Part shown: one piece after another, positions 36,011-47,559 of the stretch
How positions within the stretch are numbered: position 1 is the first letter of the stretch
Layout: each line of letters begins with the position of its first letter
Assembly (NCBI GenBank): GCA_030549775.1
Contig: CM060175.1
Location: 95,409,470-95,473,469, forward strand
DNA length: 64,000 bases
Origin: Tamarix chinensis
Taxonomy: Eukaryota > Streptophyta > Magnoliopsida > Caryophyllales > Tamaricaceae
Reading direction: 5' to 3'
The notes under the pieces: generated by a model
Databases searched by the model: none
Told to the model about the DNA's origin: nothing
What the model saw: only the letters and a program-made list of their open reading frames with translations
Made by a program: the position numbers and the translations under genes

Positions 36011-37489
36011 TATGCTTCAATAACAAAATTGCTCCTAGGGCACAAGATAGTAATAATCTTGCTACAAGTGTATCTAAACATGCTTAACCTAACATTTTCA
36101 TATGTACATATCATACAACATCACTTTCCAACATTAGAACCATTTTAATCATACTTTTGTACACATGATATTTTACATATGATAACATGCATTCTTTTTT
36201 TTTTCATGATTACAATAATAATCACATAATTATCTGTAGCAAATTATGTCTAACACAAATTACATGTCAATACCGTAAGTGCTATCATATGATACCCAAA
36301 CATTTTAGTGGAGCATATAGGTTACCTGATTTTCAACAAAAATAAAATTTACTAGTAATTGTCTAAAAAGTATTAGGCTCTACTAATAAAAGTTTTGTAC
36401 ATAAAAATAACATCACAAATATCATATTGATATTTGATCAATAAAATAATATTTTTTATTAAAAATATTTATCAAATACAAAATTACTAAACTATTCATA
36501 TACATTAAATATTACCGAGATAATGCAAAATTTAAAATCTCAACTCATGCTGCATGTGCAACATAAGCCTTGCACGTAGGGGGGCTTGGTAGCCAATTGG
36601 TAAATGGTTGGAGGTGGTGGTTGGGTGGTGTTGGTTTAGTCAGTGGATTTAGGAGTTAAGGATGATGGAGATGATAGTGGTTGGGTGGTGTGGTGCAAGA
36701 GGGTCGAAGGCCACGACGGCGGCTGTAATATCCAAAAAAATTACTTAACCTAATCTCGTATCTTTAGCCCTAATTTGACTCTAATATTAAGAAATCTTAT
36801 TATTAACCTTAATCAAATTTCTTAATCCTAAAACTTTAACCAAAACCGAAAACTTAAAATAAAAACCTTGATTCTAATAAACCAAATATTCGTAAACAGA
36901 AATCCGCTAAAATTTCCACTAATCTAAATTATTCAGCTAATCCCAAAATTTTTAATCTAATTCTAATTCCCTAACCTTTATCTCTTTTATTTTTCTTTCT
37001 CCTTTTTTTTCTTCATTTCTTCTCTTCTGTTCCTTTTTCTTTTCTTTTCTTTTCTCTTCTTCTCTATGCTGAAATATTTTGGCATGATAAGTTTTTCTTC
37101 TTCTACATGAAGTCATCCACTTGCCTCCCACATGCTCCTCTCACCATCACCTGCCAGCTCTAATATCCCTCGAGCCACTCTTCTTCTTCTTCTTCTCCCT
37201 ACAGCTAGGGCTATGCAAAAAATCCGGGATCCGAAAATTCGATCCGACTTTTAAAATATCCGATCCGGTTTTTAGGATATTCGATTCGGGTTTTAAAAAC
37301 CGGAGCGAATATCCGATCCGGTCAAAATTAAAAAATTTCGGAGCGGATATCCGATCCGATATTTGTCCGAATTATCCGATCCGATTAAAATATTCGATGT
37401 ATAAGAAAATATATTTTTTTAAATAAAATATGTAAATATTTTTTGATTAAATAAATTATATATATATAATTATTTAACCTAATTATTAA

Positions 37490-39649
37490 CCTATTCCGGT
37501 CTGGCCGCCGGTCTACCTAATTTTTTTCCTTCTACGACCCGGCGACAGCCCACGGGCATGGCTCCACTCACGAATTCGGCCCAATCCAATCCTTCTGCGA
37601 CCCGACACCGGTCCGGCACGCCCGTCGCCCACACTCGAGTCTCCTCCACGCCCAATCGCCCACAACCTGTCTTTTATTTTTCCCGAATCCCGCCTCTATT
37701 CTTCCTTTCGATTCTCCTGCCTTCCCTTCCCTCCCTTCGTTCTTCTTCTTTTCGTCGTTCAGTAACCAACCACTCCCTCCCACACAGAGCAAGCCTCGCA
37801 AGCTCGCCGGCCGCAACAGCAACCACTCCCTCCCACGCAGAGCAAGCGCCACCAGCCGGCAGCCACCGCCAGGTACAATCGTTTTCAATTCGTGAGGGGC
37901 TATTTCTAATTCAGTAATTCTTACATAATCCTTTGTCTAACTCTACCGATTTTAATTTTTCTTTATAGGACATTGTTCTTGTTTGCTGATTCTTCTTTCA
38001 AGGCTTGTTTTTCCATTTAAGGTATACCCTAATTGTTTGTTAATTTGTCTATTTTTCTGTCATATAGTCGATTGTCGATGGTTTTTTAGGGTTATGGAAG
38101 ATGAGGTCGGTTATGCTAATTTGTTTGTAGATAGCTTGCATAGTTGAGTAGATGATTCTGCCAATGCTTTAGTCTATATGTGATTTTTTTGAGTAATGGT
38201 AAGTAAGGTTGTTTTCTGATTTTCTCAATGTTGTACCGAGAAGAGGGTTGATTTTTTCTCAATGTTTCTGATTTTTTGAGTAATGCTGATTTTTTTGAGT
38301 AATGCTTTAGTCTATTTTTCTGTGATGTGATAATCTCCTTGTCGAACTCCCTTTGAAGCCATAAATGATTTTTGCAGAGCGCCTTAAATGTAACCTTGCC
38401 TAATTCTGCATGAATAATTGAGAAAGAAAAGTGTAAAAGGTGATAATTCATTTGTGTCTCTGGTATTTGTGATTAATTTCTTTGTGTTTGATTCATTTAA
38501 ATCAAAAAATTTTGTCAAGAATTAACCAGGGATCTATGGGTGACAATTGTTTTATTCGGGTTTCCTAATAGATACCCTAAGGATCTCTAACTTGTGATTA
38601 AGTCTGCTCATGAGTCAAAATAATGGAAGAGGAATAAAATTTAAGCTGCCTATTCCAACATAATATCTATCTCTGAATTTTTTTATATAAGTATAATAAG
38701 TACAGCTTATGAATTATGATAATCAATATTTGTTCATAAGTATTAACTCTATTGTTTACATTTTTTAATAGTCTCATCTAGTCTCATCTTCCCATTAGAA
38801 CATTTTTTATGAACAAAAATCTTGATTAAAACTGGTTTACACATATCTATATATTAAACATTGTGTAATGTCAATGTGATAGGTTATATTACAAACACAT
38901 CTCTCTCTATGTATAAAGATACTTTCCTTGATTTTTTTTCCATTTCTGTTGTGTAAACATAAACATGTTTATAAATATACAAACATAAACAGGTTATTAA
39001 TTATAAATATACAAACATAAACATGTTTACACTAATCCTACTAGTAGTATGATAGTATCTGCATTTAAATTATAAACATACAAACATATCTCTGTTTCTC
39101 TCTCAATTTATATTTTTATATTAGTTAGTTGTACTTGTATATGCATTTAACTAGTAACTAACTACCAACTCTTTGGATCATAATATCATATGTTGCTGCC
39201 TATTCCAACATAATATCTATCTCTGAATTTTTTATATGTTATTATAAATAAGTACAGCAGTTATGATATTAGTTAGTTGCCTAACATGTCCCAATTGAAC
39301 TAAATATATGGTTCACCAACTAAACTCACATGTTATATAGTTTATTTTCATTTATAAGGAGTGTTGATCTTATTGATCCATCAATAATAATATGTTGATG
39401 ACAACATGCATGTGTATTGATTTAACTAGTAACTAACTACCAACTCTTTGGATCATAATATCATATGTTGCTGCCTATTCCAACATAATATCTATCTCTG
39501 ATTTTTTTTAATTAGTATGAATACATACAGCTTATCATGATCAATATTTGTTCATAAGTATTAACTCTATTTTATTTTTGTTCATAAAATGTAATTGTGA
39601 CAGCTAGCAGCCTAGCACCAACACTAGGGATCTGGCAGGCAATAACAGC
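37490..39649 (+). promoter_or_regulatory. hAT transposase leader and internal repeats
   Basis: The 37.49-37.88 kb part is GC-rich and contains CACTCCCTCCCACRCAGAGC twice, about 57 bp apart. A small frame here (37558-37917) is probably 5'-UTR. From 38.64 to 39.60 kb the phrase GCTGCCTATTCCAACATAAT occurs three times (38646, ~39194, ~39472), and the longer block beginning ACTAGTAACTAACTACCAAC is repeated about 278 bp apart. An acceptor-like GTGACAG lies at about 39602, upstream of the ATG. Confidence 0.6.
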
Positions 39650-41912
39650 ATGGAATCAGTGAATGAGATTGAAATTGCCGATAGCGAGACACCAGGTATC
39701 TCACCAGAAATGACTCCTCCTTTCCCATGTCCTCATGTGCCCCCATTAGAACCTGTTTCAAATGAAATATCTGAAGGTTCTAAAGAGAGTAGGAACGAGG
39801 GTGGGCCACCGACAAAAAAATTTAGATCATGGGTTTGGGATCATTTTGAAAAAATACCATGTCATAATAAAAATGATCAAAAGGCAGTTTGTATTTATTG
39901 TAACAATCAATATGTGGCTGCTCCTTCTAAAGGCACTTCTAATTTGATTAATCATTTAAAGAGTTGTAAGAAGTATCCTGTGAATATAGATGAGAAACAA
40001 TTCATTTTAAAAATGAATGCTTCTTATTGTGATGGCGGTCTTCCATCATCCGCGATAACTAGTGTTACTAATTGGAAATTTAACCAAGAAGAGTATAGAA
40101 AATCATTGGTTGAAATGATCATTTTGGATGAATTACCCTTTCGATTTGTAGAAAGGGAGGGATTTAGAAGGTATATGGCAAAGACACAACCTATAGCAAT
40201 AATTCCTTCTAGAACTACTATTGCTAGAGATGCGTTGCAAATTTTTATAGGAGAGAAAACAAAGTTGAAGGAATTTTTTAAGAGTTGCAAAAGTCGAATT
40301 TGTCTCACCACTGATACATGGACTTCTTGTCAAAATTTGAGTTGCATGGTCCTCACAGCTCATTTTATTGATAAGAGTTGGAAATTGCATAAAAAGATTA
40401 TTAATTTTTGTCCAATTGCTGGTCATTCTGGTGAGATTATTGGTAGATCTGTTGAAAGATGTTTAATTGATTGGAATATTGATAAGGTGTTAACTTTAAC
40501 AGTTGATAATGCAAGTTCAAATGATAAGTGTATTGAGTATTTGAGAGAACGACTCAATGGTTGGGGTGAGTCGGTTTTAAATGGATCTTTATTACATATT
40601 AGATGTATTGCTCATATATTGAGCCTTGTTGTGAAAGAGGGGTTGAAAGAGTCCAACGATCATATTCTTAGAGTTCGATATGCTGTGAGATATGTGAGAT
40701 CATCTCCCTCTAGATTGAGTAAATTCAAGACTTGTGTTGAGCAAGAGAAATTGGAGTCCAAGAGAATGTTATGTTTGGACATTGAAACTAGATGGAATTC
40801 TACATATATTATGTTGGATGCCGCCTTTAAGTTTAAGAAAGCTTTTGATTTGATGAAAAGAGATAAGAAATATCGTTTTGAAATGGACAAATTAAAGGGC
40901 ATGCCAATGGATGATGATTGGGAGCATGTGCGTGTGTTGCTTCCTTTTTTGAAATATTTTTATGAGACAACTTTGAGGATATCTGGTTCCTTGTATGTCA
41001 CTGTTAACATGTATTTGCAAGAGATTTGTGGTATATTGAAAATGATTAGTGTGGCTAGAGATGGTGATGATTTTGACATAAGTGTGATGGCTTTGGGTAT
41101 GAAATCAAAATATGATAAATATTGGGGAAGTGCTACAAATATCAATGTGTTGCTATTTATTGCTGTGATTCTTGATCCTAGGATAAAGATGAAATTTGTG
41201 CGTTGGGCAATAAATAAGTATTTTGAATCTGAACTTGCAATTGACATACATGCTAAGGTTGATACAACTTTGAAAGAATTGTATGCCTTCTATGCCTCTA
41301 AGCTTACATCATCTTCAACCCCTAAGCCATCTTCAACTATGAATGTAAGTGAGGTCATTTGTGAGCATGGTGATCCAGTTGGTAGAGAATTTGAAGAAAC
41401 AGTGGCAGCTGAGATTACTTTAGCTCATGGAAGGAATGATTTAGACAAGTATTTGGAGGATAACTTGCTTGTTGTTGGTGCAAGTTTTGATATCCTTAGT
41501 TGGTGGAGGGATAATGCTATAAATTATGAAGTTCTTGCTTTGATGGCTAAGGATCTTTTAGCTATGCCTGTATCCACAGTTGCATCTGAGTCTGCATTTA
41601 GTACGGGAGGCCGCGTTCTTGATCCGTTTCGTAGTTCTTTGACTCCTAGAATGGTAGAAGCATTGGTTTGTACGCAAGATTGGATAAAGTCATCTTCGGA
41701 TCATCCTCAAGTAGAAGAGATTATTGAGGAGATTGAAAACATTGAAGCTGGTATTCTTTTATTCTATTTTATCGATACTTTTTTTTAAGTATTTCATGTG
41801 TTTTATTTTTTTAATTTTTATCTTATTTATTTTTTCAGATATTGTAGGCTTACCGCCTATTGTGCAAATCGATGAGTCGGATATTTCGGAGTTTGAAGAC
41901 ATGATATTATGA
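39650..41912 (+). CDS. hAT-family transposase with BED zinc finger (two exons)
   Basis: This enzyme cuts and reinserts the transposon that contains it. Exon 1 is 39650-41750. A donor (GAAGCTG/GTATTC) and acceptor (TTTTTCAG/ATATTG) join it in phase to exon 2, 41839-41912, giving 724 residues. Without splicing the frame ends at 41788 after 712 residues. Domains: acidic/Pro N-terminus; BED finger ~58-110 (C81, C84, H102, C106; CIYCNNQYVA, HLKSC); hAT RNase H-like core with Asp in LTTDTWTS (D222) and in LTVDNASSND (D286); LLHIRCIAHILSLVVKEGL; and a C-terminal hAT dimerisation region ~614-675 with DILSWWRDN and VASESAFS, whose Glu (E647) is expected to complete the acidic triad. No internal stop or frameshift was seen. 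It resembles RICESLEEPER/DAYSLEEPER-type proteins, but the flanking ends mark it as a genuine transposon gene rather than a domesticated one. Confidence 0.94.
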
Positions 41913-42159
41913 TGATTGATGACTTTCTAAGTCTCTCTTAGTTGGAAAATGATTTAGTTAATTTTTTTTCTTTTAATTATGGATTTATGGACTTTGGAGT
42001 TTGAACTATTGTTGTATTTTACTATTTGTATTATGGACTTTGGACTTTGGATTATTGTTGTATTTGTTTTAATTATGGATTTATGGATTTTATATTATTG
42101 TTCTATTTGTGTTATGGACAATTGGACATTGGATAATGCAGATATTTGGATTATTATTA

Positions 42160-42400
42160 AATTCTAGCAGGTTACAATATCCATATTTGGATATTTCAAT
42201 GCGGATATTTGGATTATTATTGATTTATTATATTCTAGCAGGTTAAAATATCCGCATTGAAATATTATTGATTTATTAAATTCTAGCAGGTGAAAATATC
42301 CGCATTGAAATATTATTGATTTATTAAATTCTAGCAGGTTAAGATATCCACATTTGGATATTTCAATGCGGATATTTGAATTATTAATGATTTGTTGTAT
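42160..42400 (+). repeat. Tandem repeats downstream of the transposase
   Basis: Several units contain ATTCTAGCAGGTTAAAATAT and CCGCATTGAAATATTATTG, with a unit length of about 50 bp. Some carry the extended palindrome-like CCACATTTGGATATTTC. They lie between the coding region and the right terminus and grade into the GGATATCC-rich subterminal zone. Confidence 0.8.
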
Positions 42401-44040
42401 TTGTTATGGATTTTTAATTTTTAGAATTTATTTTAATTTAATTATAACAGGTTAAAATATCCACATTTGGATATTTCTATGCGGATATATGGATATCGGA
42501 TATTGGATATCCGATCATAAACAGGTCATTTTTATTAAAAAATAAATATTTTTCGGATAATCGGATATACCGGATATATCCGATATTCGTATCCGATTTT
42601 TCGGATATCCGACTGTTCGGATATCCGCTACTAATGGATACGGATACGGATATAGGTTACTAAATATCCGATTGGATCGGATATCCGGAAAAAAAATCCG
42701 GTCGGATACTGATATCCAGTTTTGCACAGCCCTACCTACAGCTGCCCTATTTTTTGCAGCCATCACCTGCCAGCCTGCAACATTTCCTCTTATTTCTTCT
42801 CCTTTCTTCTTCTCCTTGCCTTCTCTTCCCTTGCACGTCTTCTTCTCCATCATCAACCCCCATCATGACTTTACCTGACTCCCATTAATCTCAGCCATCA
42901 CCATCCCCCCTATCCTTTTCTTTCATTCTTCTTCTTCTTCTTCTCGGCAGAAATTCTTCATCATCGTCATCATCACTTCTCTGCATTTTTCTCCTCCTTA
43001 GCATGCCACCTACTAGTATAAATGCCCCTCCAACCCTCCATTTTATCATCATCCATCAATTCCTCGACCTTCTCCTCTTCTTCCTTCTCCTTTCTCCTTC
43101 TTTTCTTCCTTTATCTTCCAGCCATCACTGCTGACCACCGCCTCTTTTCCCTTCTCTTTCCCCTCGATTGTAGCAGAGTTTCAGAGTGCACGGCCTATGC
43201 ACAGCTTGTTACACGGTCGTGCAAACACTCAGATACCTTGCTGCACTGTTGTGCAACCCTTGCACCATCTGACCATGTAAAATTTTTACTCTCGGCTTGA
43301 TTCTGCATGGTCGTGCAACTTTTGCACTGCCTGCCAGTGCAACTTCTTTCTTGGCCGTGCAAACCTATTTTCACCCCAAACCTTGTCCAAACACCACCAA
43401 AATTTAACCATAGCTCCACCACATATATTTCTACACTTTTGTACAATTCAAGTTCCCATTCGACTTTGGTAAATTCTATTTTTACCCTTCTCTACCATAA
43501 TCTCCCTCTTAATTTTTAACCTTCGGTCCTAATCATATTTCATCTTGTTTCATAGGTGATTTTTCCAGTGATCTCGGAGGAGGTATAGGATTTACGTGCA
43601 TAGAGTCTAGTGTCCTTGTCGGTAAGGATACATGTCATAGCTAAGGTTTTATGTGGTTCATGTATTTTCCTTATATGGTTGATGTATACTTTTGCGTTAA
43701 ATATATTATATTGAATAATTTAATGATGGAAATGCTATGAGATAATGTTCCTGGGAGTAATAAAATTATGTAAGTACACGATTGGGTATAATATTGGTTA
43801 TAAAATGTCTATGGGAAACTAATGATATGTACTTCAGATAATAAGTGGAAATGTATATGCTTTGGGTTTTATAAAGCTTTGGGAGAATACAATTGTCTTG
43901 ATTACCCTGAGGGTATTATGGTATTTTGAGAATAATTACGTGGTCACACTTATGTATTTAATTGTATGTCTTGAGTTTGGCATGATAATATGCAATCAAC
44001 TCTAAATAAGATATTAATCATGTAAAGTGAAAGATCACTT

Positions 44041-44480
44041 CAGTTGGGCCGAGGTATTTATATGGCTCCGTTCCACCGAATAATAATAGTGGCTCGAGTG
44101 TGTTGTCTCCGAGAGGTGCTCCTGTTCATTTCACCGGATTAAGAATAGTAGGGCCCCATACTCAATGTGAATGAAAATACAATTAAGAGTTAAAGTATAA
44201 ATAGAAATATGCTAATCATTTAAAGTGAAAGACTATGTGAGTCAGGACCAAGGTGTTGAGTCTATTCCACCAGATAATAATAGTGGCTCGGGTGTTTTGT
44301 CCTCGAGAGGTGCTTGAGGTTGTTCCACCGGTTTAATAAATAGTGGCTCAGGAGTATTTTTACTCTGAGAGGTGTTGGCTCCATTCCACGGGATAATAAT
44401 AGTGGCTCGAGTGTCTTATTCTCGAGAGGTGTTTTAGACCATTCCACCGGTTTAAGAATAGTGGGGTTGCTGAACTCAAC
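44041..44480 (+). repeat. Best-preserved hairpin-repeat cluster in an LTR
   Basis: Repeats have the form TTCCACCGG-n-AATAATAGTGGCTC, loop, GAGAGGTG. Stems seen are CTCGAG with CTCGAG (44406-44411 / 44421-44426), CTCGGG with CTCGAG including one G-T pair (44287-44292 / 44302-44307), CTCAG with CTGAG (44347-44351 / 44365-44369) and CTCG with CGAG (44093-44096 / 44110-44113). Several units also allow CCAC to pair with GTGG. Confidence 0.75.
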
Positions 44481-45099
44481 ATAAATAAAAGATCAGAATA
44501 GGGCATATCTAATGAAAGATTTGGAATCAGTAGTTATCTGGCTTTCTTCTATTTATGCATGTATGATTTGTTTATAAGAATTCTTGTATTATGTGTAATC
44601 CTGCTTGATTGTACCGTTACTTTAATTAGTACGTAATGTACTGATCATCCGTTTTATAGGTGCTGCTCAATTCAATGAGTAGACAACCCAAATGTTTATG
44701 TGCAGGTTGATGAGGACTAGGTCGATGACTTCGCAACTTTTGATGTTGTATATGTTGAGGAGTGATTCATTTATATCAGGGTTGGACGTATAGTCATGTT
44801 ATCCGATTGATAGTTTTACCCGAAAATTTTTTTGGACTCTTAGTTCCATGGGATCCCTTTTGGTTATATTTTGATATTATAATCAGAGTTAATCTCCAAA
44901 ACACTTATTTGATGTATAAAAAGTTGTCTCATCTCCTTCTAATCATGTTTTAAAATTTCTAATCATTTTGCCTTGTGATTGATGTAAGGATGGTGGGGTA
45001 AGCTAAACTTATGTCAATTATGGTGATAACACCCACATATTTAATTATACCCTTCTGCTTAAAACAAAAATTTTCAGTAGTAAATTTAGGGGTGTTACA

Positions 45100-46704
45100 G
45101 CGATGGTGGTGTAGGATGTAGGAAGGAGGTAAAGTAGAGAAGGGAAAGGAGAAGAAGAAGGATAGAGGTGGCGATGGGGTGGTTATAAGGTTATGGTGAA
45201 GGAGTTTGTGGTGGTTGTGGCGGGAGGTAAATCAGTTGGGGAGGGTTACATGGGTGAAGGAAATGGAGATGGGATAAAGCTGTCGAGAGAGGGTGGTGGA
45301 GGCAGTGGTGGTGTCGAGTGGAGGATATGGATGCAAGGGCTGTGAGGAGGTGGTTGGTGGTGTTGAGGTGGTAGTGTGGGTCGTTTAGGGAGGTTATAGG
45401 GTGGAGGAATTGGTGGCTTTGAGTGGAAGGGTGGAAACAACAAAAGCTATCATTACTGTGGGTGTGGCTGCGGAGGTTGTGGTTGGTGCTAGGGGGCAAG
45501 GATTGGTAGGAAGCACAGTAGGGGAGGAAATAAAGGAAAATAGGGTGGCAAAGGAGGAGGAAGAAGGAGGGAATGAGGGAAGAGGGAGGTAGCCGATGAT
45601 GGTAGTTGGGATGGTGGTGGAGGTGATAGTCGGGCTAATCAACGCATAGAGAGAGGAGGTTGGTTGCAAGGGAAGAAAATAGAGGAAGGAGAAGAAGAAA
45701 GAAAGAAAGGAGGTCGGAGGGAGAAGAGACAGGGTGCAAGGGAGAAGAGAAGAAGGAAAGAAAATGAAGAAGAAGAAGAAGGGGGGCTAGGCTTAGGCGT
45801 GTGACGATGGGTGGAAGTCTATAGGAGGGAAAGGGTGTAGGTAAAGTAGGGGGTATAGGGTGCAAGGTCATTGCTTGTAGGGGGCAGAGGGAAGGAAAGG
45901 GATGTGAGGAGGGAGGGGGTGCAGGCATAGTTTGGCCGGCAATGGAAAGACAACGCAGTAGTGTATGGTGTGGGCACACTACATGTAGGGGAGGTGGAGG
46001 GGTAAGGAGTGTTTGGGTGCAGGTTGTAGAACGAAGGAGGAGGAGGAGGAGGAGGAGGAGGAGGAGGAGGAGGAGGAGAGAGAAGAAGAAGAAGAGAAGA
46101 AGAAGAAGAAGAAGAAAGAAGAAGAAGAAGAAGGAAGAGAGGTTGGGTTGGGCTACAGGGGCACGAGGAAAAAAAAGAAAAGGAAAAGGAAGCTGATCCG
46201 GCATGGGAAGGAGAAAAGAAAGGAATGAGGAGGCTGACCCAAGGAAGAAGAAGGAGAAAAGGAAGGGAGGCATTGGGCTAGTGTAGAAAGAAAGAAAAGA
46301 GGGGCGAACAGGTTGGCTTAAGAAGAGAGAAAAGAAGGGAGAAGAAAAAAAGAAAAGGGAAAAGGAAGAAATGGAAAAAAGGGAAAAAGAAAAGAAGAAA
46401 AAGAAAATAGATTTAGGGTTAGAATTAAAAATTAGATTAAATTTAGTTTTTTAGGATAATACTATACTAATTTATCTAATATTTAGGTTATCAAATTAGG
46501 AAAAATAAATCTGGTAAAATTGTGGGTTTATGGTTTATTTAAATAAATGGAGTAAGATAAAATAATTATATTAATTTATTATATAATTTATCTAGATTTG
46601 TAGATCAAAGGTTAACAAAAATAATTAAATCAATATTAAAGGATTTTTTTAATAAAAGGTTAAATGTTTTGATTTAGGATTATAAAAAAGTTGGGGGTAT
46701 TACA
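45100..46704 (-). other. GA-rich arm of the minus-strand solo LTR
   Basis: This is the pyrimidine tract of the LTR read from the opposite strand. A (GAG)n run lies at 46036-46078 and AAG-type runs to about 46140. On the minus strand it has the telobox-like TTCTAACCCTAAATC near 46410, followed by a CT tract, the same order as other copies. The long frames on either strand are low complexity and not conserved between copies. Confidence 0.65.
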
Positions 46705-47559
46705 ACCATTTTTATCTTAGTAAAGCTCTACTTTTCCCACTCACCTCACTCCCCAAAGTAGCCATAGCCTGAACATCTCATGTTTCTCACCCTCAAATGT
46801 GTGAGAAGCTCACGATGCTCATCCCCTACAATGCTACAAACTCACACTACACCACCTCAAAGTTCACCACCGTTTCACACTTCAAATACTGTAACACCCC
46901 AAAATTCACTACTGAAAATTTTTATTTAATTAAAAGAAAATTAGCGGAAGAAAATTAATAAACTGTAAAATTTGGGGATGTTACCGCCACACTTAGTACC
47001 AGATCAGTTCACTCCTACCATTCCAGTACCAAGTGCTAAGGCTAAAAGAGAAAAATACAAATTTTACAAGAAACTCAAGCATGTACAAATCAGAGCAGCG
47101 CGGTAACAATTTACCAGAGTAAAATCCACCTGCGGTGGTTACAAAACATCAAATACATTGAATTTATGAGTTTAAAAGAGACATATTAAAATCTTAACAA
47201 TTTCGGATAGTTCTTGACGCTCTTTCCCGAGGCCCACTTGAAAGCACCGAATACGACCTGCAAGGGGTTCTACCCATTGAAGAGGCAGGGACCCCACGAA
47301 GGGAACCCTTCAGTACTACGGTACTGAGTAACCCTTTAAAAACGCACTTAAAAGTAGGCACGCAATGAAACACATGAAATACTACCATATTCGTACATAA
47401 CGACAAGTGTAAACATCATATTAGATCCATACATTCACATATTCAACAAGTCAATTACGGTATTAATAGCGTATACGTAACATTCACTTTCATACATTCA
47501 CATACTTAACAAGTCAACCAATATCAACGGGCCATAATTATCAATCGATACTTTTCGGG

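Larger units (their letters stand above)
33050..36560. repeat. Large imperfect inverted repeat
   Basis: Arm 33050-34375 matches the reverse complement of 35250-36560. For example GTGATATTATTTTTAGGTA near 33172 pairs with the inverse of TACATAAAAATAACATCAC near 36399, and GTACAAAAGTGTGGTTAAAA near 33432 pairs with TTTTAATCATACTTTTGTAC near 36152. It results from opposite-strand copies of one LTR family lying side by side. It could form a long hairpin RNA if transcribed. Confidence 0.8.
37206..42734 (+). mobile_element. Complete autonomous hAT transposon
   Basis: The element is 5,529 bp. Left end TAGGGCTATGCAAAA and right end TTTTGCACAGCCCTA form a 15-bp inverted repeat with one mismatch. A perfect 8-bp target duplication CCTACAGC lies at 37198-37205 and 42735-42742. 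Both subterminal regions (37213-37400 and 42440-42720) are packed with GGATATCCGAT / ATCCGATCCG words, likely transposase-binding sites. It encodes one BED-finger hAT transposase. A GC-rich leader (37.49-37.88 kb) is followed by a donor-like CGCCAG/GTACAA, suggesting a 5'-UTR exon and intron before the coding exon. Intact ends, perfect duplication and an open transposase all indicate recent activity. Confidence 0.95.
36724..45099 (+). mobile_element. 2.84-kb solo LTR (plus strand) split by the autonomous hAT transposon
   Basis: It starts TGTAATATCCAAAAAAATTAC and ends GTAAATTTAGGGGTGTTACA. Flanking 5-mers GCGGC and GCGAT match at three of five. Own sequence is 36724-37205 and 42743-45099. The right part carries GGTAAGGATACATGTCATAG (43621), the hairpin cluster (44.04-44.48 kb) and AGGTTGATGAGGACTAGG. 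No internal retrotransposon region is present. It interrupts the minus-strand solo LTR at 28852-46704. Confidence 0.75.
28852..46704 (-). mobile_element. Long solo LTR (minus strand, ~4.8 kb of own sequence) carrying nested insertions
   Basis: Read on the minus strand it starts TGTAATACCCCCAACTTTTT at 46704 and ends TTTAGGGGTGTTACA at 28852. Flanking 5-mers are GCCAT and ACCAT (four of five). Its own sequence is 45100-46704, about 34381-36723 and 28852 to about 29716. The rest is a plus-strand LTR copy (29.7-34.4 kb) and a plus-strand solo LTR (36724-45099). The order and length match the undisturbed minus-strand copy at 46890-51829. The GA-rich stretch at 45.1-46.4 kb is its pyrimidine tract seen from the other strand. 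No internal protein domains occur. Confidence 0.75.

Noticed and set aside
37558..37917. 119-residue frame at the start of the hAT element
   Set aside because: Ser/Pro/Arg-rich, no domain, ends past a donor-like site; better explained as transposase 5'-UTR.
39650..41788. Unspliced 712-residue transposase end
   Set aside because: A good GT-AG intron (41751-41838) gives an in-phase acidic C-terminal tail; the unspliced end is Phe-rich intron sequence. It remains possible as a minor form.
45635..46273. 212-residue minus-strand frame
   Set aside because: Runs through (GAG)n/(AAG)n microsatellites; poly-Leu/Phe composition is an artefact of the repeat.
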